DNA from: Ulota crispa
Taxonomy: Eukaryota > Streptophyta > Bryopsida > Orthotrichales > Orthotrichaceae
Reading direction: 5' to 3'
NCBI GenBank assembly: GCA_963920765.1
Contig: OY987246.1
Coordinates: 4,528,501 to 4,592,500, forward strand
DNA: 64,000 nucleotides
Part shown: positions 22,841-34,997 of the stretch, piece by piece
How the letters are laid out: each line of letters starts with the position of its first letter
Position numbering within the stretch: the first letter of the stretch is position 1
Position numbers and translations under genes: made by a program
The notes under the pieces: generated by a model
Seen by the model: the letters and a program-made list of their open reading frames with translations, nothing else
What the model was told of the DNA's origin: nothing
Databases searched by the model: none

Positions 22841-23740
22841 CCCCTAAATGCCCAAGGGTGTTTTTATTTTTTTTGGAAGGTAGTTTTGAAGTTTTTGAAT
22901 TGTCCTTGTAAGATCATTATTAAACATCAAAACAAAATTGTAACTATTGAATCTTGAACTTCAAGGTTTCTAAATGGAACTACCCAAAGAGAATCCAAAA
23001 CGGCCGTGTGGATATTAAGATATTTGTGATTGAATGATGATGAGTATGGAATTTTTTGCTTTTTTTTTTAGCTACCCAAAACTCCTAATGCAAATTAGCA
23101 ACTTTTGGATATAAAATTGGGAGACAACCACTAAGGATGATTTAGTGTTTATTGTTGTTACTTCAAAACCAATGGCCCCTCTTCCAAATCCACGACCACA
23201 ATTTCACAAATGAGCCTGCAATGCAACTATCAAAACGCAACCGTCTAATACAAAGAAATTTTCAACTTCAATTATTGACCAAAAATCATTATGAATGAAA
23301 GAAAATTCAATGGTGAAAGGATCCTAATTTCTATAACAAAGACATTCCAAGTGAAATTAGTCTAAACACACTTTGAGATTTTGTTAGATGTCAAAATTTC
23401 AGTAAAAAGGCCCTTATTGCCCAAGAGAGTGCCCAAGGGAAATCTTCACCTTTTGCTCAACTTGATGCCCGTCTTTTCAATGTGGCAACTTCTCATAGGC
23501 TCTGTGACACTATTCACAACACTATTCACAACAAAAAATGTATACTTGTAGTTGACTTTCCACCAAAAACAAATGGAATAAGATATGGAGAAAGTTGAAA
23601 TTGAACGGCAAAGCTAACTTCAACGTGCAACTTTTCCACAAAAAATACCTCAAAACAATAAAATCTGTAACTTCAACAAGGTTTCAAAGTTTCCTGAAAT
23701 TTTTTGGACACCAAAATCTGGTGCCTTGGGCATTTAGGGG
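22841..23740. mobile_element. piggyBac-like element D, 900 bp
   Basis: TTAA at 22837-22840 and 23741-23744. The inverted ends CCCCTAAATGCCCAAGG match exactly on both sides (17 bp). It sits inside another MITE. The unfilled relative at 63080 onward shows one TTAA at 63194-63197, so the TTAA duplication is supported directly. No coding frame. Confidence 0.8.
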
Positions 23741-24093
23741 TTAAAGACCTTGGGCAACAACAATGACCTTCTTAAAAAGAGAATTAGCAACATTTAGGTT
23801 ACAAACATTGTGAAATCCAAGTACATAGAGAGTTGCATGCACCTCCAAATAGAATTTTTATTTTTATTTTCTGACCAATGGCTATGTGATATTCTTTGAA
23901 AATGGTTTGTAGCTTGTTGGCTTCATCTCTATTTTTGGTTGGGGTTAAAGGTGGTCCCTATGCATGGATATTTGTAGCATTGTGACTATTAATAGTGAAA
24001 TTAAGGAGAAGTTAGCACAATCAACTTTTTTGACGGTGCTTTTGGATATGTCTCATCATAAAATGATGTCATCAATTCTCAATTTGATAAGAA

Positions 24094-24245
24094 ATTTGAA
24101 AGCCTAGGCTGCAATACAATTTTCATTATTGCAATTAGGCATTTTTTGAAAAAAAAAACCCCTATATTTTCTATAAGCTTGAAGTTCAACTTTTTTTTGA
24201 GACAATTGGACCTTCTATTACCCAAAAGAAAAACCTGCCTCCTAA
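24094..24245. repeat. Dispersed repeat fragment
   Basis: Second copy of the repeat seen at 1-170 (shared TCTATAAGCTTGAAGTT and the T-run-plus-GAGACAATTGG pattern). Boundaries are unclear. Confidence 0.5.
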
Positions 24246-24331
24246 TAACCAAGTGATGAATCATGAAGTAACCAGGGTAAGCCAACTTAATTGTCAAGGC
24301 AACCTAAATGCAATACAGTATTCAATGTATA

Positions 24332-24974
24332 CACTGTAGAGAGTCTAGGGACTAATAATAGTTGTTTCAGCTTTGGCTTCGCAAGTTCAATTAATACACA
24401 TTGCAATTTACTCTGAAAGGATTGAAGCATGCACATGGAAAAGCAAAAGCAGAAACATCATCACGTGCAGGCATGTAATAAATGTCAGGTAGCATTAATC
24501 TGGATCATCATGGGACAAGACGGCTAGGATAGGGTTCTTTTTCTTTGCAAATTTTTGTCTACATCTTATCTCAATTTGTCATGGTCTACCATTACATTAA
24601 GAAAATTGGGTGAAAATTGGATGAAACTGCGAAATTCCTCCCCAAACAAACACTATGTTTGCCAAAATTTGCATGAAAGTAATTAACATTAGTAAATTTA
24701 TGGACAAACGTGTAGACATTGTCAATTCTATCCAAATTCATCCAATTTTTTTGTTACTTGCTTGCAAGTTGCTCTACTCTCACCAAAACAAAAAAATAAA
24801 AAAACCTCAAGCTAAGATTAGAGGGCATGTCATTTTGTGGGGACCAATATGATTGTTTTTTTACCTTTCTCACTTGCCAAAAAATATAAGAATTTAGGCA
24901 TTTAGCATTAGGAGATTGAATTTGGAAAGTTCAAATTCACATCTACATTCAAAGACTCTGATGTTGTCTAGAAC
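24332..24974. other. Unassigned AT-rich stretch
   Basis: No gene or repeat end recognised. Confidence 0.4.
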
Positions 24975-25304
24975 TAAGGTAGTGTATTCGTAAACCGTTC
25001 ATCTAAGGGCTGAAACTAAATTTTGGGGAGGTGAAACTTTTTGAACTACTTTTCAGTAAATTTTCCTTGAAAGACAAGAGGAATTGGCATCTATCCCAAG
25101 TGTTTTCATATTTTATGGAGTTTTGTGGAATTAGTTAGGAAATTTTGAAGTGGAAAGGTCATAGGTGCTCTAAAGTTGCCCACCTCTCAAATGTTTATCC
25201 CATGTACATTGTTGAAAGGCCATGAATAAGATATGTACCAGCAGGATACATTTGGGGAGGTGAGCGGGATTAGAGCATGAGCGGAATATGATCAAATTAC
25301 CTTA
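24975..25304. mobile_element. AGGTAG-ended TA-flanked MITE, 330 bp
   Basis: The left end is TAAGGTAGTGTATTCGTAAA and the right end ATCAAATTACCTTA. It is a close copy of 20779-21107. Confidence 0.75.
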
Positions 25305-25802
25305 TGATGAAAAGTAAAAGCAACCATCTCCAACATAAGGAGCAAATTATTACTTTTGCTCTTGTTTGTAAAAAAGGCTCAGATTTTCCACTCCTGCTCC
25401 CCAAAACAACATGCCATCTAAGAGCATCATCACTGTGTACACTTGGAAAGAGACAAGCTTGCATTTTGCTTGGTGGGAGCCACTTTAGAGAGAAGTTTAG
25501 GGTTTTCTAGGGCTCCAACATTGCCACCGGAACAGAAACGCTGGACCTGACCCCGATAAAACCACCTCCTGGAGCGGTTTATTGTCTTGTTTTCCTGTGC
25601 CCTAGCTCATTTTCCCAGTGAGCAGTGTGCATTTGCTGACAGAGTGACACGTTGCTTGTGATAGCTTATAATATCTTGCAATAGCTTGCAATTTCCTAGC
25701 AACAACTTGCAAATATTTATACTCTTTTGCTACCATGCTTGAATTTGCTGCGGGAGTTGCATCAACATTGGGAGGATCTGGCTGGTAATAGAAATTGCAT
25801 AC
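25305..25802. other. Unassigned stretch
   Basis: No recognised gene. A GC-richer patch with several short AATAGCTTGCAAT-type repeats at 25665-25700. Confidence 0.35.
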
Positions 25803-25806
25803 TTAA

Positions 25807-26718
25807 CCCCTAAAGGTCCAGGCCCCCTTTTTAAGAAACATAGCAATTTTGGGCAGGTACCTGTGATTGGAGCTTTTCATGTTTTAGTCTGAAATTTTAA
25901 TAAAATGTGGGACGAGGTTTATTTTCCATATGCACTAAAATTCATGACATTTGGAATTATGAGTAAAAAATTATGGCCTAATATGATGCTTTTTACGTTT
26001 GAAGGGCAACCTAGGTAGATTTGTAGAAATCACTTTTTTCAAAAACCTAAATTTTAAATTGGTTTAAGAGATTTATGTGAATGTAGGAAGATTTTGATCA
26101 TTCCATTTGGATCAACGAGATGAAAGTTACAAGGATTTTTTGTTTGCGGGCAGTTATGGATTTTCTACTCTAAAATAAACTTTGAAGTCCTTTATTTTAC
26201 TCAATTTTCAACATTTTGGAAAAAAAGCAAAACCAAAGGATATAGATTGTTTATTGCAACATATGATCATTGGGATTGGCATTTTTCATTTCCATAATTA
26301 AATTCTTAACAATTTAGTATTTTAAATCATTCTCTACTTCTTTTTACTTACTAAATTTTTTCCATATGTTATACAACTCCAAATGATTTGAAACATTTTG
26401 GACATGTAGTTTATTTAGGTGGAATAAGGAATTTAGAGAAGCACCACCCACATGGCCTTTTTTCCTTAGGAATTTCACCTTATGAAGGGTAGCTGCCCGG
26501 TTTTTCACAAGACGTTTTTGAAAATTCAAACCATTCTAACTTCCAATCCATGTGGTGAAAAACTTTGAATTTTTTTCCACATCACCTAAAACTATTCTTC
26601 TACAAGATCCTACTATCACATATGCATAAAAATGTTTTTGTTTTCAAATTTGATTGAAGCTCTAAAAATGATAGTTTTGAAAAGATTTTGGTGAAAACTT
26701 TACTTGATCTTTTACGGG
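25807..26718. mobile_element. piggyBac-like element C, diverged copy of A
   Basis: TTAA 25803-25806 and 26719-26722. The left end is CCCCTAAAGGTCCAGG and the right end TTTTACGGG. It shares long blocks with element A (TTTTTTGTTTGCGGGCAGT, CTAAAATAAACTTTGAAGTCC). It carries more changes than A or B, so it is older. Confidence 0.7.
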
Positions 26719-26722
26719 TTAA

Positions 26723-27329
26723 AGGGCGGGGAACGACGCAGGACTGGCTACTTCCAAGTCTCGTTGTCGGGTTGAAAGGAACGCGCCTTGGGAACACGCA
26801 ACGTGTCTTGCTGCGATCATGCGTTGCCAATTAAAATCGTCTTCAATCTTTATCTTTTCTTTAAATTTTTAGTCTTCAGTCTTCCGTTGGCCTGTCCTGT
26901 GGCTAGCTCTAAAGGTATAAGGGTCAAGGTAGGGATAAGAGCCCACTAGATACGGGACGGGTAGATCGGGACAGCAGACACGAGCTGCCGTCCGTATGAC
27001 AGGATCCTAAAATCAAATTCACGATCTGCTAACCAAAACTCTAAATCGTGAGAACAAAGCAAGTCTTGACCATGTGGGTGATTAATCCCACTTTGTCACC
27101 ACTACAATAAATGGGATTAAGTTTGGTTTAACCCAAACTACCCGCAACAAGGTTTACAAAACATAATGTAAATGTATTGACAAACGAGCCTCCAAAACCG
27201 GCTAGGAATAACAAAGCCACATCCCACACATACATAAAAAATAAACCCAAAACATTCCTCTTGAAATCTTCATATTTTCAGATTTTCAAGTCTTTATGTC
27301 TTCAAGTCTTCAAGTCTTCATGTTTTAAT
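26723..27329. other. GC-richer unassigned patch
   Basis: 26725-27060 is less AT-rich than the neighbours and includes GGACGGGTAGATCGGGACAG. It shows no open frame of known type. It may be a fragment of a larger retroelement, but no LTR ends or primer-binding site were identified. Confidence 0.3.
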
Positions 27330-28260
27330 AAAAACAATGGAAAAAATCACAAATAACAAGTCCTAAAAAAGCAATGACCTTTTATCTAGTGCCACAAATG
27401 GCTCAAAGATTCAAATGCTAAGTGTGATAGCAATTTGAAAAGCTCTTCTAATCTTCTAACATTTCTCTAAATTTCAATTCAATCTAAGATATTGTCCAAA
27501 AGTTATGCGGGTTCAAAGTAGAGGCTCTTCTTTCTCCTTACAAACTAAACACTGCCTCTATAAACCTCTATAACTTTTGTTCTATATATCACCCATAAAA
27601 ACGTGATATTAGTTTAGAAAGATGATATCACTGGCTACAACTTGTAAAATTTTCACTTCAAAATAAAACCCTGTCCAAAAGCTCTAGTCAATCAAAGTGT
27701 GGGTCTCAATTTTTTAGAGAGCATCCAAACCTCCAACTTCTACCCACTATAACTTCTTCAATAAAATTTCAAATGAAATGATTAAAGACAATTTGGAAAG
27801 CTGTGACAACAAACTATCACTTCTAAAAATCTGAGAAGAAATTTTCATATTGTCCAAAAGTTATAGCTCTTCAAAGTCTCGGCCTTCTCCTAACAAAAGG
27901 GCAGCCACCTCCAAACCTTCACACTTCCATAAATTTCTCGTCCAAGCTTTAAACCTCAAGTTTAAAGACTTTCTAAAAAGCCAAGACTAAGATAAACACT
28001 CCCTCCAAATCTTATTGCAAAATAATATATAGATCATAAGTTATGACTTGTCAAAGTCTCAGCCTTTCTTTATAGTTTGGCTTTTTAACTCCAAAATTCA
28101 AACACTCATAACTTTTGCATCACAACTCTAAATCAAACTTGCAAACTCATTTTAGAAAGATAATCACACAAGGAACAACCTCCTCAAATTTTCATTCAAA
28201 ATCATATATACACGGAAAAAAATCTCACATCAAAATTTTGGGATTTTTCCCCTTCTTCCT
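27330..28260. repeat. Degenerate ~180-bp tandem array
   Basis: The motif 'TGTCCAAAAGTTATG...TCAAAGTCTCGGCCTTCTCC' recurs near 27492, 27672, 27849 and 28032, with a weak fifth copy near 28205; the intervals are about 180, 177 and 183. Between them, 'CATAACTTTTG' and 'CTCCAAATCTTCA' words also recur. The period is close to nucleosome length. It could be a satellite remnant or the repeated non-coding part of an LTR retrotransposon. Confidence 0.55.
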
Positions 28261-28565
28261 ACCAACACTCATACACTAACTTCCAACAACTAAGGGATCT
28301 TTCTTCTATAATTTCGACCCTATCTAAGGTAGGGAGGTGGGGCACATCAGCCCATGCCCTCCCTATCCTAACTCCACCATAGATGCCAAATCCTTTTTCT
28401 TTTCACACCTTTCCTATTGACTTCTAAACTCTTAGTATTTTTATTTAAACAAAAGCAAAATGTATGAGCCTCCAAAACATCTAGATAAACATATGAAAAT
28501 GATTACATTACAAAATAAATACCATCGTAAAGTGGCCACGTGCCTTTGCGAGCATATAATAGCGT

Positions 28566-28800
28566 CAAACGCTTGTTTTTAGTCGCCAAGTCGGGGACTT
28601 GGTTGGCTGGAGAAGCGGTCGTCTCTGGTCGCCCGCCGGTCCGGATTCAAATCCCATCGGACACGTCAAGCGGTGATGGCGGTTCACGGCTTGGCAGTTA
28701 GTAAGGCAGGAAATTGGCCCAGCCAACCCGCTACCTACCTCCCTGAGCTGTGCATGTGACAAGACGGCGCAGCGCACTGGAATCTATGGCCGCTGCGCTG
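28566..28800 (+). mobile_element. Possible tRNA-derived SINE or tRNA-like relic
   Basis: A GC-rich island of about 235 bp in AT-rich DNA. It contains GGTCCGGATTCAAATCCC (28638-28655), resembling the RNA polymerase III B box, and TGGCTGGAGAAGCGG about 35 bases upstream as a poor A box. No cloverleaf folds convincingly and no A-rich tail or target duplication was seen. The call is tentative. Confidence 0.3.
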
Positions 28801-29184
28801 TCACCAAACCGTGGTTCTCATCACGACCACCCTTTTTGCTTCAACTGTTGATTTATTAAAATCAACACAAACATAAATATATAACGAGTATCTACATGAT
28901 GGAGATATCTCCATCAAAACATCGTTTGCAATGTTGACATTGATGATGCTCTTACTCCAGCCTAGATAAGACACGTCCTGTAGGACCAGCAAAAACAAAG
29001 GTTTCTGTAATTTGAAAGTTTAAACACTTCTTCTTACAAGAGACCCTAATTCTTGCCATGAAAATTGTCAGTTTCGGCAATGACAACAATTTAGTTTGAA
29101 ACCAGAAGTATTGTCCAGCCCTAATCTTGAGCACATTCTCTAACAAAGAAATCCCTAACACTAGCTCAGAGAGCTCAATTTGTA

Positions 29185-29619
29185 AGGAAATTACAAATAG
29201 GGGCATGAAAACAAAAAATATTAAAAATAGGGGCATAGTTTCAAAATAATTACAAATAGAGGCACAATTTTAAAATAATTTGTAAATTTTTGTAGTTTTT
29301 TTTGGTTTGGACATTGGTTGATTTACAGATATCACATTAAATGTTAGCTAACCTTCAAAAAATTTAAAAGCCTCTCCAAATCAAACCTACATAAAGAAAT
29401 TTTAGTAAAAGACATGGAAATTTTTGGAAGAACCTTTAAGTTTTTTGAAAGTTAGCTAACAATTAATGTGATGTATTTAAATCAACCAATGTTCAAACCA
29501 AAAAAACAATTACAAAATTTACAAGTTATTTTAAAATTATGCCCCTATTTGTAATCATTTTGAAATTGTGCCCCTCTTTGTAATAATTTTCATTTTTATT
29601 CCCCTCTTTTTAATTTCCC
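29185..29619. repeat. Long hairpin with ~190-bp arms
   Basis: The left arm (GGAAATTACAAATAGGGGCA ... TTAGCTAACCTTCAAAAAA) is the imperfect inverse of the right arm (TTTTTTGAAAGTTAGCTAAC ... TTTTAATTTCC). The loop is about 70 bases. A 'ACAAATAGGGGCA' unit recurs two or three times in each arm. A transcript would form long double-stranded RNA. It is either a foldback element or a small-RNA source. Confidence 0.75.
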
Positions 29620-30214
29620 CTTTTATGTATATACAAAAACAAATGTTATCTTTGAAACCAACGTGACAGTTTCCCAAACCTATGCAAAAATCAATCACAA
29701 AAAAGAGAAAAGCATTATTTACCAATGTCAAAGAGGAGGTTTGACACTATTGCTAATAATGACTTTTTGCTTTGGCGTCCCGTCTGAGGATCCCTTGGCA
29801 TCTACTTTGTGTACAATGTCAAAGCCACTTAACTTAGCATTTGTGCAATACCACAACTTCCATGCAAAAACATGCCACCACTTTCTAATATGGTCAAACT
29901 ATGCCTCTGTGATTTCTTGAAGCTCATAAAAATTCAAGTAACAAAGCAATTTGCAAATATTTGCTCAAAATTTAGAGGAGCTAGTCTAGCTTCACTAGCT
30001 TGCAACAATTTTCAAAATTGTTTCTCTCTCCAAGCAAATAAATAGAGTACTTGGTGGTTGTCAACAAATTTAGCGTCTATTTGGCTAGTAAGAACTCTAA
30101 CAATGTGAATTCTAAATTCACTCTATGGAATATAAGTTTTGGAGCTTTGGCACTGTGTGAGTAGCATCTTACATAATTTTTTTAGACAATCTATTTTCTT
30201 CATTTGGTAGGAGA
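29620..30214. other. Unassigned stretch
   Basis: No gene recognised. An 85-codon open frame at 29663-29920 has no recognisable domain and AT-rich codon use. Confidence 0.35.
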
Positions 30215-30456
30215 ACACAATATTTGTTAAATTGAGTAAAAGGATACTTTTTTGGACTTCTGAATTTTGCATTATTGAGAGCATTTTGGTGATTTAGAGA
30301 TTTTTTATGATGATTTCTTCAAGATCTTACATCAATGATGTAGGATCTTGAAGGAATTATCCTAAAAACCATTTTAATTTACCAAAACATTGACACAAAT
30401 ACAATATTCAGAAGTCCCAATATGTATCTTTTTTCCCAATTTAACAAATATAGTGT
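30215..30456. mobile_element. Mutator-like MITE, 242 bp
   Basis: The ends ACACAATATTTGTTAAATTG and CAATTTAACAAATATAGTGT are inverted. The centre contains the palindrome AAGATCTTACATCAATGATG/TAGGATCTTG, also present in the copies at 40857 and 48308. Confidence 0.7.
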
Positions 30457-32269
30457 CAAAGGGATTTGACGCTTTCAAGTAATTGAGTAGTTTCTTATGA
30501 TTTGTTCATAGAAATAAAAAAACATTTACTTGGCCTCAAATTGCAAGCTCCCTCAAGCAATTACCACTATTAAAACTCTTAGGTCTCATCACATATTGGA
30601 GGCAATCGAAAGAAATTTGGTCTCTCTATTATCAATATAGGAGTTTTTATTTTTTTGATTCATGAAGAAATGTTTACATGGGCAGAAGACAAATAAGCAT
30701 AGTCTTTCCTACATTGTTTGTTACATATCTAAATGAAGACAATATTTAATGGATAGTAATCAATTATTTTAGGATTGTTGTTCATTTAATGTAGGAAATT
30801 TTATATTACCGTAGTAATTGGTTATTTTGATAGTATTACAATGTTGGACTAAAAAGTGGGCAAGTGATTTTTATTCCAATATTACAATTTCATCCATGAT
30901 TGATTTTGCTAATTATAGTATTTGTTGAATACAAGAACTAATCATTGGCCCTCATGAATATTAATTATGATGATACTATAATATCACAATAAGGAGTGGC
31001 TCCATCATTGTCTACATTTGCAATTTGACATGTTGGATATAGGAAGGATCACTTTGTACCTAATTTCCCCACATATTAAATGGTAAATAAATAGTAATAA
31101 AGACTATTAGAATTAATGATTTTATTGATCCAAATAAATTTCAAACACATGGTTGCCGTACTTCTTGAATTTTATAGATGATAGTATTGTACACTATCAA
31201 ATTGACTCCCACTCAAATTTGGAGCTTCTTCTATACAAAGATTTTCAATAGATTGTTGAAGATATTTACACAATATAAGTGGCATAAGATATGTTCATTA
31301 TTAGCCATATATTTTACATTTAGTGAACAAATCTCCATGATGGTTGTTGTTAAGCTTCTTGGCAAGAAACAAAAAGCATTGGCTTAAAAAAAGAAAAAAA
31401 GAATCTTTACTCAATTAATTTTGCAATAGAAGAAACCCTCAAAATACATCTTCATAGAACCCTTTTTATGTTTGAGTTTTAATTGGAATAATTGTGCACC
31501 AGTAAAATAAAGGACAAAGCCAACACTTCCCTTTTACTTCATGTCAAGAAAATCTTCTTGTGTGTGCACTCAAAAAATGCCTAGGTCTTTTGCTATAATA
31601 ACATTATGCCCCCAGAACCAAATAACAATGTCATTTGGTTTGTGTTGAGAAGTGCAAACTTGCCACAGCCCTCACATTCAACCAGGACAATTGTTCAACG
31701 ACTACATCAATGTTTAATATGCCACAAAATGGCCAATATCCCTTCATCTACACTTAACAGACAAGAGTGTCTACAAATATGACCCTTACAAACATGACCC
31801 ATGCATCTAGGACCACTTGGGTTTGGGAAGTTTTGCAGTGAGGCCTAAAACCTAGATTATTACACAAATAGATTATATTTTACAGACACGGGTTTCTGTA
31901 ATACATTACAGATAAAGGGATGGTGAGTTCACAACACAACCAGCGAGAGCACAAACTCGAAACACCCCAACTCCTTCAAAAAAAAAGTACTTGATTACTG
32001 TAGCTTGAGATTTACTGCAAAATTGAGTAACTTTACTGAATGATTTAGAAAGAGCAATCTCTCCATTCACGTAGGAATATAAGAGGGAAGCAAGCAATTC
32101 CTAAAATTGAAGTTCCATAAAAAGGCCGTTATTACTGTTCATCGTCACCCCAAAAAACCACATGCTGCTTACATCATGGTGGCGACCTCGGCTACTACAA
32201 GGCATTGATTGAGATTAGGTTTGTGATTAGAGAGAACCACACAATAACACCAGCCAAGCCTTCTCTCCC
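30457..32269. other. Unassigned AT-rich stretch before the Rieske gene
   Basis: About 1.8 kb without a recognisable gene. A 69-codon plus-strand frame at 31178-31387 has no known motif. The part nearest 32270 is presumably the Rieske 3' untranslated region. Confidence 0.35.
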
Positions 32270-34997
32270 TCAACCGATCAAAAGCTTCGTCTCCTCCGTG
32301 AACTTGTAAGGCGGCACTTCCAGGTTGTACGGTGCGGGACCTTTGCGGATGCGCCCGGAGATGTCGTAGTGAGAGCCGTGGCACGGGCAGAACCAGCCGC
32401 CGTAGTCGCCGGCATTGGGCAAGGGCACGCATCCCAAGTGCGTGCACACGCCCACCACCACCAACCACTCGGGATTCTGGACCCTGGCCGAGTCCTCCTC
32501 GGGATCCCGCAGGTCGTTCATGCCCGTCGAGTTGGCCAGCTTGATGTCCTCCTCCGTTCGGTGCCTCACAAACACCGGCTTCCCTCGCCACTTCACCGTC
32601 ACTGTCGACCCTGGCTCTATGCTGCCGATGTCCACCTCCAGTTGTGCCATCGCCAGCACGTCCCGACTCGCCGACATCGACAGAATCAGCTTCAGCGCCA
32701 TGATTCGCAGCGCCGATGCGTAGATGAAGCGTCCGCCTAACAGTCGTACCGGAACATGTCAGACCATAAGAATCCATATCCATAACTGACTGGAGCATAT
32801 GTGATGAAGAAGACGATCAACAAAATCCTCACCACAAGTCTACACTCTTCCTCTCCTAGTTGAACGTCCCTAGGGCATAGTGGATACACTGTTGTATAAG
32901 TGGCATTCACTATCATCAAAAAGTTCGAATTTGGGATCTCAAAGAGCTCACTATGATTGCATTGATCTATATTTCTACTTCTTTGTCGATCTCAAATGTA
33001 GTAAAGGTGTGGATCCGTTCCAAATATAAGAAAAATACCTCGTATTGTATTGGTCACAGCGGCACACCCAGATGTTTAAGGGTTAAGGACAATAGCAAAG
33101 GAAAATACACCAGACTTTCAGACAATTTTTAAAGTAGAAAGAGCACGATGTACCTGTGAGGACTAAGTAAGCAAATGCCTTCTTGCTGGGATCTCCTGGA
33201 GCAAGACGCTCATGTATGTGCTCATCGTATGTGATCTCGTTGGTTGGATTCTTCAATGCAGCTGTCGTGGCTGGCACTGATTCAGTGCCCGATGCTGTTC
33301 CTGCAAGGGCATCTGAAGCAAATCCTGCAAAATTGCAGCCAACGAAATAATACGTCAGTTCACATGACGTGTAGATTCTCTAAGACAGAATCTTTCAAAT
33401 TTTGCCACTCACGAATCTCTAGCCAATGAATTTCTTTAAAGTCTCCTCAGACAGTGATATCTCAGTAGTGACTATTGCGACAATAACCGGAGTGTAAAAT
33501 CCAACGTCCGACCTAAAATTGCAAACTACAGTAGAGCCAGATTTGTCTCGCTACCGCATAGAATGCAACATCAATATAATCTCACGGCAGGTTACACTGC
33601 AGTCATTGTTGCACTTCAGTATTTAGAATCTTACTCTTTCATTACGACTAGGTTACAATAGTGTTTAACCTCATCATGCGCTTAACCGGGAGATTCAGGG
33701 CTAATCTTCCACTAAATATCAACTTTGCGTACTTGCACTATCTAGTGGATCAAGAACACCAATTCTTCCACGACCTAACTCAACAAAGTAACAAATTCAT
33801 ACTTCACTGTGATTACAACCAGTTGACGAGTTCGAAAAATAAGGAAAAGAAAAAATTCGTAACTCCACGTCGAATATACTCCTAGAATCTTATTCCTTTA
33901 GGGCAAATACTATATACTATAGTTTGAATAATGCTACACCAAATAGTGAATTTAGGTTGCTTTAACAATTAGGTTGCCTTACCATGGAAAGTTACCTCAT
34001 AGCTCATCACTTGGTCACTTGGAGGTGCATGTAACTCTCTTAAATATTAAGATTTCACATGGTTTACGACATGGACACCACTAGTTTGTTTGTGTTTCTA
34101 CAGCTGTATTGTTATTGCCAAGACTTTTAAAAGTTGCTTATTGCAATAATTATTGCTAAAGATTGATGTAGCAGCAGTAAGTATTTAAATAGTGTAAAAT
34201 GTCAAGAAATTAGTGTGAGGCAAACCTAAATGCACTATTTGGTGTAGGTTACGATGAAGAAGACAATCGGCAATACAAACTATAGGTTATTACACATCAA
34301 CCCCCATTGCTCACTACTATCTATAATTACTAAAAAAACTCACGTTGACAACTTGTGTGTACAATCTTTATTTAGAAGATGAAAGGGTATTCTCAATGAA
34401 CCTTATTAGATAGCTCTTAATTTGTATTTTCAATTGAATACAAAGGGGTGGGGAGGGAGACAAAAAGACAATTGAAATGAACTCCTTTGAATAATTTTTA
34501 GATTTGAATCTGAAATTTAAATCAAGAAGAGGTATAGATTGACATAAAAAGACATATTTAATTAATGAGCCCCATTGGATAATTCTTAATTTGAACTTGA
34601 AATTCAAATTCAAACAATAAGGAAATCTTTACTAAATTTTCCTCTTTTTTGCTTTCAGATAGGTTGAGCCCCCACTTTAAATCTCACCACTATTCATTTA
34701 CCTTCGTAAAGACTCGTTGACAAAAGAAACTAATCTCCTTGAGAAAGACTTAGTACAAACCCTAAATCTAAACGGAGAGCATCAGAGTTGCATAGAAAAG
34801 GTCGGTATGCAAGACCTACCACGAGAGAAGTGCCACGATCGGCTGAGCGGGAGAGAGCCCGCATCGTTGCCCGCGAGATCCTCCTTGTTGGCGTGGAAGC
34901 TGCTCGCATCCAAAAGCGCAGCTGATGAAGCGCCCTGTGAGGACTGCGCGAGACGAGCAAGCGCGGGCAACCTCCGCGCCAACCCCCTCGCCAACAT
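32270..34997 (-). CDS. UCRI: Mitochondrial Rieske iron-sulfur protein
   Basis: Three exons join in frame to 271 residues: 34997-34820, 33324-33154 and 32736-32270. This is the Rieske subunit of ubiquinol-cytochrome c reductase (complex III), which passes electrons from ubiquinol to cytochrome c1. Exon 1 gives an Arg-rich targeting peptide ([20 protein letters not shown]) ending SRSWHFSRG. Exon 2 covers [21 protein letters not shown]. Exon 3 adds the rest of the membrane anchor and the cluster domain with both ligand boxes, CTHLGC and CPCHGSHYD, then [14 protein letters not shown] and LLIG at the end. Length and order match plant homologues (about 265-275). An in-frame ATG five codons upstream (35012) is possible; the inner one gives the typical start. 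Intron 1 holds a MITE (33935-34246) and intron 2 a TTAA-flanked element (32866-33082). The gene appears intact. Confidence 0.95.
32866..33082. mobile_element. TTAA-type family F copy in Rieske intron 2
   Basis: On the minus strand it begins CCCTTAAACATCTGGGTG after TTAA (33083-33086) and contains ATCCACACCTTTACTACATT like 17016-17240. The far TTAA is mutated (TTGAA). About 217 bp. Confidence 0.65.
33935..34246. mobile_element. TACACTAAATA-ended MITE, copy in Rieske intron 1
   Basis: The ends TACACCAAATAGTGAATTTA and TAAATGCACTATTTGGTGTA are 20-bp inverted repeats, the best preserved of the family. 312 bp long, opposite in orientation to 20180-20489. Confidence 0.8.

Larger units (their letters stand above)
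22735..24331. mobile_element. TACACTAAATA-ended MITE split by element D
   Basis: The left part 22735-22840 (TACACTAGATATTTTGTTTA ... TTGACATTTTACATTATATA) and right part from 23741 (GGGCAACAACAATGACC, CATTGTGAAATCC, CAACCTAAATGCAATACAG) make one member interrupted by the TTAA-targeting element 22841-23740. A second insertion-like stretch (about 23850-24250) includes the repeat related to 1-170. Confidence 0.65.

Noticed and set aside
26723..28260. An LTR retrotransposon
   Set aside because: No paired long terminal repeats, primer-binding site or gag/pol motifs could be seen. Only tandem repetition is supported.
32169..32798. A 209-codon minus-strand open frame overlapping the Rieske third exon
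   Set aside because: It is the same DNA in another frame. The alternative frame carries both Rieske cluster boxes and joins the upstream exons perfectly, so the longer frame is a shadow in GC-rich coding sequence.
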